Below are positions 54,101 to 62,506 of a stretch of DNA of 64,000 nucleotides, one piece after another. The stretch comes from Lewinellaceae bacterium (GTDB lineage Bacteria > Bacteroidota > Bacteroidia > Chitinophagales > Saprospiraceae): contig JACJYL010000001.1 of assembly GCA_020636105.1 (NCBI GenBank), positions 3,534,001 to 3,598,000 on the forward strand, read 5' to 3'. The position numbers and the translations under genes were made by a program. Every line of letters starts with the position of its first letter. Positions within the stretch are counted from its first letter, which is position 1. Below the pieces are notes generated by a model that ran no database searches, was not told the origin of the DNA, and worked only from the letters and a program-made list of their open reading frames with translations.

Positions 54101-57100
54101 GATTGTAATGCTTACGGTTCCATTACGGCCAACGTGATTGGTGGATTACCCGTTTATGAAATCAGCTGGACGGGGCCGGTTTCCGGGTCTGTATCAACAA
54201 ATGATGTGACTTATGTGATCGACAATCTGCCTTCCGGAACTTATACTGTTTCATTACTCGATGGGAACTGGTGCACAGACGTAGAAGTCATTACCATCAA
54301 CAACGCCGGTGGAAACCTGACAGTAGTTGCCGTTGCGGTAAATGGCACCTGTGAACAAAATGGTTCCATATGGCTGGATATCTATAACGGAACAGCACCC
54401 TACACCATTACCTGGTCAGGACCTGTCTCGGGATCGGTAACGACGGTTGCATCGGGTTACAATATTCCTAACCTGCCACAAGGCACTTACACGGTAACGG
54501 TAATCGATGCCAATGGATGTTCCGATACAACAGTAGTGTATGTATCGGTCAGTGAAAATGACCTGAGCGTAATTGCCGTTCCTTTTGACGGCGACTGTGA
54601 ACAGGCGGGATACATCCACATAGGCATTACCGGAGGAGAGGCCAATTATATTGTCAACTGGTCAGGGCCTGTCTCAGGCAGCAACGTCATACAAGATCCT
54701 GGTTATAATATAACGGATCTTCCGGCAGGCACTTACACGATAACCATAACAGATTCGAATGGTTGTTCAGCTGTTGTAATGGCTACGATAAATTCTCTCA
54801 ATACGGGCCTCAACGTTTCTGCCATGGCATCCAATGGCTACTGTAATGGTCTGGGCAATATCTGGATGGATTTTTACAATGGATCGGCACCGTTTACGAT
54901 CACCTGGACCGGACCGGTTTCAGGATCCACTGTAACCAATTATTTTTATTACGATATTGTCAACCTGCCTTCGGGCACCTATATCGTGACGGTTACAGAT
55001 ACCAACGGTTGTGCTTATACGGAGACTTTTACCATTGTAAATGTCATAGATGACCTTACTGCTTCGCTTTCTGCGATCCAGGGAGGTTGCGGTGTTCCCG
55101 GATCAATACAGGTGAATGTTACGGGCGGAACCCCTGGATACACCATCACCTGGGTGAGCAGCAACGCATCCGGAAGTTTTACCACAAATAACAATACCTA
55201 TTATATTCAAAACCTGCCTTCGGGCATTTATACGGTTTCTATTGAAGACGCCAATGGTTGTGGGGAGATCACCAGCATTCAACTGCTCAACTATCCGAAC
55301 AACCTCCAGGTGTACACTACTCCTGTCCACCCAACCTGTACCCAACAAGGGGCTATTGGATTGATTTTCAATGGCGGCAGCCCGGATTACAATATCAGTT
55401 GGACGGGTCCGGTTTCTGGGTCTGCTACAGTGAGTTCAGGTAATTATGCTATTGGCAACCTGCCCGGTGGGGATTACACCATCAATATCAATGATGCCAA
55501 TGGTTGTTATGCTATCGTAAATGTGAGTCTGGATTCAACTCCGGAAACGCCAATCGTCGACTTTAACTTCCAAATTTCCGGTTTGACGGCTACTTTCACG
55601 AATCTCTCTGCTGCAGGAAGTTACCTTTGGACTTTTGGCGATGGAACATCTTCAACGCAAACCGCTCCGACGCATCAATATTTATCAAGCGGCAGTTACC
55701 AGGTATGTCTTACTGTAACCAACTCCTGTGGCTCCGCAACGTATTGTGAAACGATAGGGGTTGCCAGTGGATTCGATGCGGTTATTTTAGATATAGGGCA
55801 AGGTTTTGGCGGGCCTGGCACAACCATCCAGGTACCTGTGACCATCCAGAACTGCAACCTGCTTGTATCCCTGGCGGGTACGATACAGGTAGATGTAAAC
55901 GCCGTAGCTTCCGTAACAGGAATCAGCCACGGACTGATCGCTCCGCAATACAATGCCATCAACCATACCTTTAATTTCTACGACAACACAGGGGAAGGCA
56001 TTCCTTTGACCGATGGGGATATTCTTTTCTATTTCAATATCGAATTGACCGGAAGTGCCGGTAGCCAAAGTGGCCTGCATTTAATCAACAATCCACTCTC
56101 TATCGAAGTGGGGGGTATTGTGAATGATCTGCCAACCGTATTGCCACACATCACCGTTCCGGGAAGTGTTCAAATTATGGATACCGGCATCGTTGAAGGT
56201 CTTGTTTCCACCTACTGGGGTGCAGGAATCAAAGACGTAGAACTGCTGATCAGTGCAGCCAATATATCGGATACGGAAATGACTAATGATAATGGCGTCT
56301 ATTCGATAGGTAATTTACCGGTTGGACAGCTGTATAACATTCGTCCGGAAAAGGATAACCTGCCCGCCAACGGTTTGTCAACTTATGCTCTTTTCATCGG
56401 ACAGCGATTTATTTTGGGAATGGATCCACCACAGATCACCTCTCCTTACCAGGTTATTGCCGGGGATGCGAATTGCAACGGTTCATTCACTACCCTGGAT
56501 CTTTTTATCATCCAGCAACTGATCATCGGGGCAACTCAATCTTTCGAGGAATGTCCTTCCTGGGTATTTGTCGGGGAAGGAAATGCCATGCCTGAAGATT
56601 TCAATGCTCAGAATGTATTTCCTTACCTTTCAGAAACCTCCATGATGGTGATGCATGATACGATCGCCAATTTCATCGGGGTGAAAGTAGGGGATATTCT
56701 GGGGCATGCCAACCCGAACAATTTGCAGGATGATCCGGATGTGCGCAATGATAACGAGCTTTTATTCACTACCGATAACCATCAGTTAACTGCCGGGGAA
56801 TTCATCGATATTCCTGTAAGCAGCAGTAACTTTGAGGATATCGTCAGCTTCCAGATGGGGCTGGCCATTGAAGCAGGGAAACTTGGGTTCGTGGAATTCC
56901 TCCCGGGCGACAATCCAAACTTCTCGGCCACTGCCGCTGCATTTAGCGAAAACGAATTAAGAATTAGCTGGTTCAACAACCAGGGGACTTCCTCCACCGT
57001 GTCACCGGAGGAGGTACTGTTCACGATCCGGCTTCAGGCTTTACAAAACATTGATGATCTGAATGGATTGGTTGCCGTCAGTAACCATGCCATAACTTCC

Positions 57101-57442
57101 GTGGCTCATACAGTAGCCGGGGAGGCTTGGGATGTTTCTTTCCAGTTTAACGGAGTGACAGCAACCAGCGATCCGACAATCGATTCGTTCAAACTTTTCC
57201 AAAATGAACCGAATCCTTTCAGCGATAAAACGACGATCCGTTTCACCCTTCCGGCTTCGATGGAGGCAGAATTGATTATCCACGATAGTTATGGCCGTAC
57301 GCTCCGTCAATTCAACGGACAGTTTACCAGGGGAGAAAACAGTGTGCACCTTTCAGATCTGAACCTGGAAAGTGGTGTATATTTCTACAGTCTTAGGGCG
57401 GGAAATTACGCGGATACCCGGAGCATGGTTATTTTGAAATAA
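48164..57442 (+). CDS. giant SprB-repeat surface protein with Kazal-like, dockerin-like and cohesin-like domains, T9SS type A
   Basis: A 3092-residue exported protein. Signal peptide about residues 1-25. Order of parts: dockerin-like segment (WPGDINNSGRVTGMDLLYIG); cohesin-like beta domain (about 130-280); four Kazal-like domains (about 285-485; e.g. PVCGCNGVTYINEC); two pre-peptidase C-terminal-like domains (about 490-745); 21 SprB repeats of about 80 residues (about 750-2460; core TWTGPVSGSxxT with NLPSGTYTVxVTDxNGC); a PKD domain (LWTFGDGTSST); a second cohesin-like domain (about 2535-2670); a regulatory beta domain and dockerin-like segment (GDANCNGSFTTLDLFIIQQL); a third cohesin-like domain; and a type A sorting domain ending YFYSLRAGNYADTRSMVILK. 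It precedes a type B adhesin and a PorP/SprF gene. A surface adhesin or scaffold is the likeliest role; protease inhibition by the Kazal units is possible. Confidence 0.92.
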   Translation: MNKSFTLNLTVILLLGMNVANLSAQMVWPGDINNSGRVTGMDLLYIGTQYWSSGPQRPNANTDWTAQPMGQSWNTNLPATSIDAAYADADGDGYISDTDITGGIDANFGKTHGTVTPDVFPPVGLEGIHPPISLSSPVTEAALGAHLEFDLTLGSQAFPLNHFFGISFKLQFDPQLVNSDITFEKNPDWWLASSPGKTRQLVKTDYENGIIEITIVRIVPNETIGFGNIGTISLNLSDNDNLVLPLSLNLAITDIVVIDSDMQKSSLFPTGVSLNIGAPPTNFNCPDIIAPVCGDNGVTYLNSCFAEAAGVLNYTEGVCFGSCINPELIDPDADCGDEYNPVCGCNGVTYINECVALAHGITTFSSGSCNSDCYDPYYIVTSAGTYVNEETGVISLDCPAGNDPVCGCNGITYANACIAEASGITFYTQGVCNENCVDPGSMNPNASCPTVYAPVCGCNEVTYSNACYAEAAGVTNYTPGVCGVSSPWCEEAIPIQCGDFLAYETTIGAGNQITSYPGCSNYTFQGPDKVYVLNKTTAGDLQIGLEITTPGMDLDLFLLADNCSQLTCIRSSTSSNSVTNNEGILYEDAPLGTYYIVVDGQYATSKGDYHIEVNCGYLYCGDAQPLVCGVPFQGNNMNGNDDVSLYGCDGNVFNVENNGPEMVHYFTTTEAGQVTITMTNLSANLELFLLRSCDRGDCMDYSQNSGTTNESITAWLQPGTYYVVVDGYNGGVGNYTLNVDCTSNCDLALVDLTSTPTSCGQNDGSIHIVSSGGTPGFIIHYSGPLSGSFYTNSNNCTLYHLPAGIYTVTKTDASGCSATQTVTVYSSGNLSVTLTPTSTSCMDMGSLWVTINNGVGPYNVLISGPQNSNLTSNNSSFEIQNLPTGHYTIYVTDHNGCSVSKPFEIDQNSGNFYYIATPHPGACGELGYIHVETYNGIAPYNILIAGPMSGYTTTNYSSFNIINLPAGTYTLTIEDGNWCNDQQVVVIGESNLDITAVAINGACGQQGSIYVNMSYGTGPYTVSWTGPVNGSTVTNNDSYTIQNLPTGNYQVIVEDDNWCSDYAVVQVNNSGGQLSFDVIPLDGTCSALGALWVDINNGTPPYIVTWSGPSSGTNTIYGDGFDIPNLTGGCYTVQITDASGCTNTEMACIVLAGNLDVDLTAISGTCGQNGSINVLINGGSPNFQINWTGPVNGSVSVNSNTYTITNLPSGTYSVYVTDASGCTDYAVVQLNNTTGGQLTLNATPINGTCNQLGGIWLDILGGSAPYSVSWTGPVSGSTTINNNGMAINNLPAGTYWLYVTDANGCSGSTNVQVVQTNNIAISLSSTPAGCGSYGSIFVNITNGTGPYSITWNGPSSGSTNTNLSTYNISNLPAGAYSIWVTDANGCSVDNNISILYTNNLDIVANPENGNCGQNGAIWVSINGGTPAYTIQWSGPVSGSATSNNGYNIANLPTGIYTITVTDANGCSDSQNVYLNNGGGTIDVTAIPTNGECGINGSIHVGISGGSPVFTITWSGPVSGTANTSNNFYNINGLPSGTYYITVIDANGCFDTYTVTINNGSNNLDIHTTLVVNNCGQYNWVWIDITGGWPTYTITWTGPQNGSGTTETNGFEIMDLPPGIYTITVTDIHGCSDTVTVTIYNAPVELLTLTGINGECGGLGTIVAHVIDGVPNYQISWTGPVSGSITTTSTTHTISNLPSGTYTFTLLDGNWCTDVEVITITNSPGDLDINTTLVPNDCGQYNWVWIDITGGWPTYTITWTGPQNGSGTTQGSGFEIIDLPPGVYTITVTDIHGCSTYEVVTIYNAPVELLTLTGVNGECGTYGSIIATVIGGAPNYQISWTGPVSGSVTTSNSTYIIQNLPSGTYTVTLLDGNWCTDVEVITITNTPNDLDIATTLVVNDCGQYNWVWIDINGGWPTYTITWTGPQNGSGTTETSGFEIMDLPPGVYTITVTDIHGCSVTVTVTIYNAPVELLTLTANNGDCNAYGSITANVIGGLPVYEISWTGPVSGSVSTNDVTYVIDNLPSGTYTVSLLDGNWCTDVEVITINNAGGNLTVVAVAVNGTCEQNGSIWLDIYNGTAPYTITWSGPVSGSVTTVASGYNIPNLPQGTYTVTVIDANGCSDTTVVYVSVSENDLSVIAVPFDGDCEQAGYIHIGITGGEANYIVNWSGPVSGSNVIQDPGYNITDLPAGTYTITITDSNGCSAVVMATINSLNTGLNVSAMASNGYCNGLGNIWMDFYNGSAPFTITWTGPVSGSTVTNYFYYDIVNLPSGTYIVTVTDTNGCAYTETFTIVNVIDDLTASLSAIQGGCGVPGSIQVNVTGGTPGYTITWVSSNASGSFTTNNNTYYIQNLPSGIYTVSIEDANGCGEITSIQLLNYPNNLQVYTTPVHPTCTQQGAIGLIFNGGSPDYNISWTGPVSGSATVSSGNYAIGNLPGGDYTININDANGCYAIVNVSLDSTPETPIVDFNFQISGLTATFTNLSAAGSYLWTFGDGTSSTQTAPTHQYLSSGSYQVCLTVTNSCGSATYCETIGVASGFDAVILDIGQGFGGPGTTIQVPVTIQNCNLLVSLAGTIQVDVNAVASVTGISHGLIAPQYNAINHTFNFYDNTGEGIPLTDGDILFYFNIELTGSAGSQSGLHLINNPLSIEVGGIVNDLPTVLPHITVPGSVQIMDTGIVEGLVSTYWGAGIKDVELLISAANISDTEMTNDNGVYSIGNLPVGQLYNIRPEKDNLPANGLSTYALFIGQRFILGMDPPQITSPYQVIAGDANCNGSFTTLDLFIIQQLIIGATQSFEECPSWVFVGEGNAMPEDFNAQNVFPYLSETSMMVMHDTIANFIGVKVGDILGHANPNNLQDDPDVRNDNELLFTTDNHQLTAGEFIDIPVSSSNFEDIVSFQMGLAIEAGKLGFVEFLPGDNPNFSATAAAFSENELRISWFNNQGTSSTVSPEEVLFTIRLQALQNIDDLNGLVAVSNHAITSVAHTVAGEAWDVSFQFNGVTATSDPTIDSFKLFQNEPNPFSDKTTIRFTLPASMEAELIIHDSYGRTLRQFNGQFTRGENSVHLSDLNLESGVYFYSLRAGNYADTRSMVILK
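52850..54316 (+). repeat. three 489-bp intragenic repeats (two SprB repeats each)
   Basis: Units start at 52850, 53339 and 53828, an exact 489-bp (163-codon) spacing. Each encodes a pair of different SprB repeats, the first with NCGQYNWVWIDI or a close variant. Nucleotide identity is high over long stretches, so the doubling is recent relative to the rest of the repeat array. Confidence 0.9.
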
Positions 57443-57449
57443 TTAAGGC

Positions 57450-57495
57450 TAATAACCGAGGTCGGAATTTTTCCGGCTTCGGTTATTATTAGTCT
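57450..57495 (+). terminator. terminator of the giant SprB-repeat gene
   Basis: TAATAACCGA (57450-57459) pairs with TCGGTTATTA (57479-57488), a perfect 10-bp stem with an inner CGGAA/TTCCG helix, 7 bp after the stop, followed by TTAGTCTTTT. Confidence 0.8.
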
Positions 57496-57665
57496 TTTCT
57501 AAATCCAAACAGCCACAATACAATAAAATAGAATAGTGTGTTCATGAGAAGAACAAGGAATGGTCCTCCAGGGAAAATTACTTTTAAATGGTAATTTACC
57601 GGGTATCATTTAATTTTTGCGAAGACACCCAAGCCCTTCGATTTCCCAAAACCGTCATTATTCCT

Positions 57666-59570
57666 ATGAGAAAAAAAACATTAATTCTATCGCTATTGGC
57701 GATTTTGTTTCCACTTTTTACTTCGGGTCAAACCATCCATTTTCAGCTTCCCGATCTCGAGGCGCAAAACGGGGATGCCCTCCAAATCCAAATTACGACT
57801 ACGGGGTTTGACGAAATGGTGAGCATGCAGTTCTCCATCAACTGGGACCCTACTGTGATCACTTATGTTTCCCACCAACCGGCTGATCTCCAAAACGTAG
57901 CGATAGGCAACCCTGAAGCCGAGTTGGGAAAACTAAGGCTTTCCTGGTTTGATGTGGAAGGAAATGGGTTTTCCTTACCGGACAATGCTTCCATTATTGC
58001 TTTGAACTTTTTGGTTATCGGAACTGCAGGAGACTATACCGACCTCAATATAACGGATGATCCTCTCGCCATTCAAATTTTCCAGACTACGGATACCCCC
58101 GGAATTTTCACCCCCGTGAGCGTGGATCAAACTGCCGGATCGGTAACCGTAATTGCCCCCGGAACCATTTCTACCAATAGCCAGGCAGTAAGTTGCTTTG
58201 GTAATAATGACGGAAGCATCAACCTTTCTGTACCCGCTGGAGAGAATTATTCTTTTAACTGGACCGGACCGGACAATTTTTTTGCAGATACTGAAGACCT
58301 TCAAAACCTTTCTGCCGGCGATTATCAGGTTACGGTGACCAACGATTCAGGGGCCATAATTTATGAAAATACCGTTACTGTTATCCAGCCCTCACCCATG
58401 CTGCTTCAAAATATTGAATTAACTCCTGCCACCTGCAATCAGCAGGTTGGCACGGCCGATATTTTGATCACCGGTGGTGTTCCCCCGTTTTCATTTGACA
58501 TTGGGAGTCAGAATAACAATACAGGTATTTTTACCAACCTTTCCGCCGGCAATTATGCCCTCACTGCCACGGACAATAACCAATGCACCCTGGTCGATAC
58601 TTTCTTTATTCAGGCAGCGGATGCCCCCCAGGTTGACCTGGGGGAAGACGTGGCAATTTGTGAAGGAGAATCTGTGGTACTGGATGCCGGCCAATATCTT
58701 AATTATCAATGGTCAGACGGAACGGCTCTAAATACTTTGACCGTCAACCAATCGGGGACCTACAGCGTGACGGTCAGTAATGACCCTTCCTGCCCGGGGA
58801 CAGCCGAGATTGAAATCACCGTGATGAACATCCCGAACCTGTCCATTGAAAACGACAACCTGAATATTTGTCCGGGCGATTCCCTGCAGCTTGAAATATC
58901 GGGAGGAACCACCTACTATTGGAGTGGACCGGTAAATTACCTCAGCGCGGTAAATGTTGCTGACCCGATTGCCTATCCTGACAGCACAGTGTCTTTCCAG
59001 GTGATGAGCGAAAACGAATGTGGTTCGGATGAAATGGAAGTTGAAGTAGTGGTCGTAGCGGTCACGGCAGCAGCGGGCCCGGACACCTGCATCATCCTGG
59101 ACACAGAAGCAAGGCTCATGGCTTTCGGTGGGGTTAGTTACTTCTGGCATCCCAATGAATATCCGGTGAGCGATGACGAAATTTACGATCCTGTGGCCCA
59201 CCCACTAGACAGCACCACCTATTTTGTCACCATCATCGATGCCAATCACTGTGAAGTAACCGACTCGATGATCGTTTTGGTCGCCACTGACCCACTTTCA
59301 ACTATAAAGGCCGTCAATATGATCACCCCGAACGGGGATGGAAAAAATGATTTTTTGATGTTTAAAGGCCTGCAAAAATTCGGTCCCAATTCACTCAAAA
59401 TTTACAACCGGTGGGGGGCACTGATCTACCAGAAAGTAAACTACCACCACGATAATGAAGTATTCGACGGCACCTATAAAAACAAACCTCTTCCCTCTGG
59501 TAATTATTATTACATTTTATCCTTCCAGTCGGGAGAGATCAAGCAAAAACTTACCATCGTCCGGGACTAA
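57666..59570 (+). CDS. cohesin-like/SprB-repeat protein with T9SS type B C-terminus
   Basis: A 634-residue exported protein. The start at 57666 (MRKKTLILSLLAILFPLFTS) gives a clean signal peptide; 26 extra codons upstream do not. Residues about 25-165 are a cohesin-like domain (QMSFSINWDP-type pattern: SMQFSINWDPTVITYVSHQP). Then follow two SprB-like repeats (VSCFGNNDGSINLSV; NQQVGTADILITGGVPPFSF), an Ig-like unit (YQWSDGTALNTLTVNQSGTY), a Cys-containing beta domain and the gliding-motility type C-terminus (MITPNGDGKNDFLMFKGL, IYNRWGALIYQK). It is followed 57 bp downstream by PorP/SprF. In Flavobacterium, SprF-like proteins are needed for export of the adjacent SprB, so the pair is likely functional. 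The same SprF might serve the giant protein. Confidence 0.9.
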   Translation: MRKKTLILSLLAILFPLFTSGQTIHFQLPDLEAQNGDALQIQITTTGFDEMVSMQFSINWDPTVITYVSHQPADLQNVAIGNPEAELGKLRLSWFDVEGNGFSLPDNASIIALNFLVIGTAGDYTDLNITDDPLAIQIFQTTDTPGIFTPVSVDQTAGSVTVIAPGTISTNSQAVSCFGNNDGSINLSVPAGENYSFNWTGPDNFFADTEDLQNLSAGDYQVTVTNDSGAIIYENTVTVIQPSPMLLQNIELTPATCNQQVGTADILITGGVPPFSFDIGSQNNNTGIFTNLSAGNYALTATDNNQCTLVDTFFIQAADAPQVDLGEDVAICEGESVVLDAGQYLNYQWSDGTALNTLTVNQSGTYSVTVSNDPSCPGTAEIEITVMNIPNLSIENDNLNICPGDSLQLEISGGTTYYWSGPVNYLSAVNVADPIAYPDSTVSFQVMSENECGSDEMEVEVVVVAVTAAAGPDTCIILDTEARLMAFGGVSYFWHPNEYPVSDDEIYDPVAHPLDSTTYFVTIIDANHCEVTDSMIVLVATDPLSTIKAVNMITPNGDGKNDFLMFKGLQKFGPNSLKIYNRWGALIYQKVNYHHDNEVFDGTYKNKPLPSGNYYYILSFQSGEIKQKLTIVRD

Positions 59571-59627
59571 TAAACATCCCTGACAGCCTGTATGAACTCC
59601 TTTGTTTTAAAAATCAATAAGATCGTC

Positions 59628-60554
59628 ATGTCAAAAAAAATACTTACCATTCTCATAGTTCTCCTTCCATTACTTAGTTTTAGCCAACAACTACCGGAAC
59701 GTAGCGTATTTGACGAGACCAACTTCCTGTGGAACCCGGCTATGACTGCCCCCTGGGAGTATTGGGAGATGGGAGCCACCTACCGGCAGTCGTGGGTAGG
59801 ATTTGAAGATGCTCCCCGAACAGCAACGCTCAATATGCAATATCCGATGATCAAGGAAAATATGGCTATGGGTGGTTTTTTCCTACATGACGATATCAGT
59901 CCATTAAAGATCAACACCTTTGCCATGACTTATGCCTACAAACTCCGGCTTGGCGGCAAGCAGCAGTTGTCATTGGGGGTCATGGGAATAATGAATCACT
60001 TCCTGGTCAACGGGCTCGAAGTGGTCGTTAATGACGATGATGATGAATTACTGCCGGGTCCGGAAGGTAACTTACTATCGCCCAATGTCGGTTTTGGAAT
60101 ATTTTATATCAACAATACCGGCGGTAATTTTGAGGGCAACTCATTTTACGCAGGACTGGCCGCCAACCAGCTCCTTTCCACCGATATAGTATTTAAAGAG
60201 TTCGGCAGTCCTGGAAATTTCAAGAGGGCATTCCATGGCAACGCAGTACTTGGCTACCGCTCCATTTCCGGGGACATCCTCATAGAACCGGCATTGTGGA
60301 TCAATTTCAGCACCCCGGGCATAACAGATGCCAATTTTTGTCTAAAATTTGAAAAAAGGGAATCTTTTTGGGCAGGACTGAACCTGTCGTTCAACCAAAC
60401 CCTGTCGTTTCAAGTGGGATATATTCTCACCAAAGGCATTGTAAAGGATGGCTCGCTTAGGGTGGGCCTCGCCGGTTCATACAACCTCGGTCCCTTTGCA
60501 AAAGCCCGGGGTATTGGATATGAATTTTACGTGGCGTACAGATTTGAATTGTAA
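59628..60554 (+). CDS. PorP/SprF family T9SS outer-membrane protein
   Basis: A 308-residue outer-membrane beta-barrel. The start at 59628 (MSKKILTILIVLLPLLSFSQ) gives the signal peptide; twelve extra in-frame codons upstream are rejected. The mature N-terminus (YWEMGATYRQSWVGFEDAPR) and alternating short strands up to the final aromatic C-terminal strand (GYEFYVAYRFEL) fit the family. PorP/SprF proteins assist export or anchoring of T9SS type B substrates. It follows the type B protein by 57 bp, matching the sprB-sprF gene order of gliding bacteria. Confidence 0.93.
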   Translation: MSKKILTILIVLLPLLSFSQQLPERSVFDETNFLWNPAMTAPWEYWEMGATYRQSWVGFEDAPRTATLNMQYPMIKENMAMGGFFLHDDISPLKINTFAMTYAYKLRLGGKQQLSLGVMGIMNHFLVNGLEVVVNDDDDELLPGPEGNLLSPNVGFGIFYINNTGGNFEGNSFYAGLAANQLLSTDIVFKEFGSPGNFKRAFHGNAVLGYRSISGDILIEPALWINFSTPGITDANFCLKFEKRESFWAGLNLSFNQTLSFQVGYILTKGIVKDGSLRVGLAGSYNLGPFAKARGIGYEFYVAYRFEL

Positions 60555-60623
60555 ATAAAAGGGGAAGGAGATTATTTTGTATCTTGCTTCACAGATTTAA
60601 CCCTAAAACAAACACCTATCCAT

Positions 60624-61763
60624 ATGTCAGCACTATGGACGCCTGATTTTTTAGACAATAAACGCCAATTGGCAGACCCCCTCGCAGATGGTGTGCTCGA
60701 TACGCTGGTCGAAAAAACCGGTAAAGAAGCCGCCATGGCCCTTTTTGAGGAACTCACCCGCAACGTTGAATTACCCATCAAAGGTCGTTTCCCTGAAGTG
60801 GACGAATTTATCCAATCAACCACTGCCCTGCCTTCGTGGGCCGATCCTGACAAAATAGCCCTTGCCAACCGCTTTTTTACCGATCATGGCCCTAAATTAT
60901 TGATCCTTTTATACCATAAATCCCTTCCCACGCTTTATGTTGATGCGAAAGGAGCACAGGTTCTTGTCCAAACCGGGCGGCTGGCACATGATGAAAAAAC
61001 AAAAAATGTCTTTGCGAGGAGAGTGGCAGAAACCGGACAGTTTTTATTGGATGTAATGCACAAAGGAGCATTGTCGCCCAATGGAACGGGAATTGAGGCC
61101 ACACAAAAGATCCGGCTGATCCATGCCTCTGTAAGGAGTTTTATCCCTCAGGCGCATTGGGATGCCACAACGCTGGGACGCCCCATTAACCAGGAAGACC
61201 TGGCTCTGACACTGATGTCTTTTGGTGCACTGCTCCTGGAGGGGCTTGATACGCTTGAGATTGAATACACGAAGGAGGAAGCAGAAGCTTATATTCATCA
61301 CTGGAACGTCATAGGTTATTTTATGGGGGTTGATGAAAATCTTCTTCCTGCTTCCAGGGAGGAGGCCGATAAATTGATCAGGATTATCCTGGACCGACAG
61401 GCAGCTTCGTCGGAAGCAGGCATCATCCTGGCCAATGCGCTGATTGACTTCGCCAAATCGAATATACCTTTCGAGCGGCTTGAGAATACTTCCCTATACC
61501 TCATTCGTTATCTGATTGGTGACAGGTATGCCAAAATGCTCCAGGTAATTCCACAAGAAGGTTGTATCGGAATTCTGGTTCCTGAAGTCTTAAAAAAATT
61601 ATTTAACCTGGGAGAACGGCTCGAAAACAAAGTAAACCTCCCCATGAATTTATTCATCGATGAATTCTCCAAAATCGCCACAAAAAAAATGGTCGATTAT
61701 TTTGATGGGTACAAAAACCGAAATTTTGTGATCCCAAAAGAGTTTATGAAAGCCTGGTTTTGA
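60624..61763 (+). CDS. MpaB/latex-clearing-like oxygenase family protein
   Basis: A 379-residue protein of the DUF2236/MpaB family, which includes heme b latex-clearing oxygenases. Family signatures are the heme-region TQKIRLIHASVRSFIPQ, then TLGRPINQEDLALTLMSF, and HHWNVIGYFMGVDENLLP. No signal peptide is visible, unlike secreted actinobacterial Lcp, so a cytosolic or membrane-associated oxygenase acting on an isoprenoid or other lipid is more likely than rubber breakdown. The substrate is not predictable. It is separated from the T9SS genes by 69 bp and may be cotranscribed by read-through. Confidence 0.82.
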   Translation: MSALWTPDFLDNKRQLADPLADGVLDTLVEKTGKEAAMALFEELTRNVELPIKGRFPEVDEFIQSTTALPSWADPDKIALANRFFTDHGPKLLILLYHKSLPTLYVDAKGAQVLVQTGRLAHDEKTKNVFARRVAETGQFLLDVMHKGALSPNGTGIEATQKIRLIHASVRSFIPQAHWDATTLGRPINQEDLALTLMSFGALLLEGLDTLEIEYTKEEAEAYIHHWNVIGYFMGVDENLLPASREEADKLIRIILDRQAASSEAGIILANALIDFAKSNIPFERLENTSLYLIRYLIGDRYAKMLQVIPQEGCIGILVPEVLKKLFNLGERLENKVNLPMNLFIDEFSKIATKKMVDYFDGYKNRNFVIPKEFMKAWF

Positions 61764-61878
61764 TCATGGAGTCTTAGGCATCTTTTTATTTCCCTTAGCA
61801 TTTACGGGGCTTTATGCGTTTTTTACAATAAAAGAAAAAACTGATAATCAATAAATTATAAAATTATTTACTCCAAAA

Positions 61879-61910
61879 TTAGCTTTAACAGAATTAATAG
61901 CTTAGCTTTG
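61879..61910 (+). promoter_or_regulatory. promoter of the RRM-protein gene
   Basis: TTA (61879-61881), a 21-bp spacer, then TAGCTTTG (61903-61910), an exact -7 box with a one-base-off -33 box. The predicted leader is about 60 nt, with a CGGGGTT/AATCCCG hairpin (61920-61937) and a U-rich stretch just before the ATG. Confidence 0.55.
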
Positions 61911-61974
61911 TATTGAGTAACGGGGTTCTGTAATCCCGATTAGCTCATATTTTTTATTATTTTAATTTTTTTTT

Positions 61975-62304
61975 ATGAACATTTTTGTAGCAAAGTTAAA
62001 CTTTGACACACAGGAGTCCGATTTGCAGGATGCATTCGCTGAATACGGTGAAGTAGATTCTGTAAAAATTATTATGGACAAATTTACCGGCAGGTCGAAA
62101 GGCTTCGGTTTCGTTGAAATGCCTAACGATGATGAGGCACAAAATGCTATTAATGGCTTAAACGAATGCGAATTCGACGGAAGAACCATTGTAGTTAAAA
62201 AAGCCGAGCCAAGAGAAAAAAGAGATAGCCCACGTGGTGGCGGCGGCGGCGGATACCGCGGCGGTGGCGGCGGTGGCGGCGACTACGGCAACAGAAGATA
62301 TTAG
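61975..62304 (+). CDS. glycine-rich RRM RNA-binding protein
   Basis: A 109-residue RNA-binding protein of the short bacterial RRM type. One RRM (about residues 1-76) has RNP2 (MNIFVAKLNF) and RNP1 (KGFGFVEM) with the usual aromatic residues, followed by an arginine- and glycine-rich tail with two Gly runs and YGNRRY at the end. Proteins of this kind are often induced by cold in cyanobacteria and Bacteroidota, possibly as RNA chaperones; that role is inferred. The ATG follows a T8 run with no Shine-Dalgarno, normal for the phylum. A strong hairpin follows the stop. Confidence 0.93.
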   Translation: MNIFVAKLNFDTQESDLQDAFAEYGEVDSVKIIMDKFTGRSKGFGFVEMPNDDEAQNAINGLNECEFDGRTIVVKKAEPREKRDSPRGGGGGGYRGGGGGGGDYGNRRY

Positions 62305-62341
62305 AATTTATTTATTCAACATATTTTTTGTGTTTAACTGG

Positions 62342-62376
62342 AAGCCTCTGTATGATTACAGAGGCTTTCGTCATTT
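62342..62376 (+). terminator. terminator of the RRM-protein gene
   Basis: AAGCCTCTGTA (62342-62352) and TACAGAGGCTT (62357-62367), a perfect 11-bp stem with a TGAT loop, followed by TCGTCATTTT. Confidence 0.8.
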
Positions 62377-62506
62377 TAGCCTATAACGCTTTTGTCGCCT
62401 ATCACTCCGGCACTACCATTTCCAAAAAGATCGAATCGATTTTTATTCAAACCACCACCACAGGGCTTTATTTTAAAAAACCCTAACCGCCAACAAGACT
62501 TCTGCC

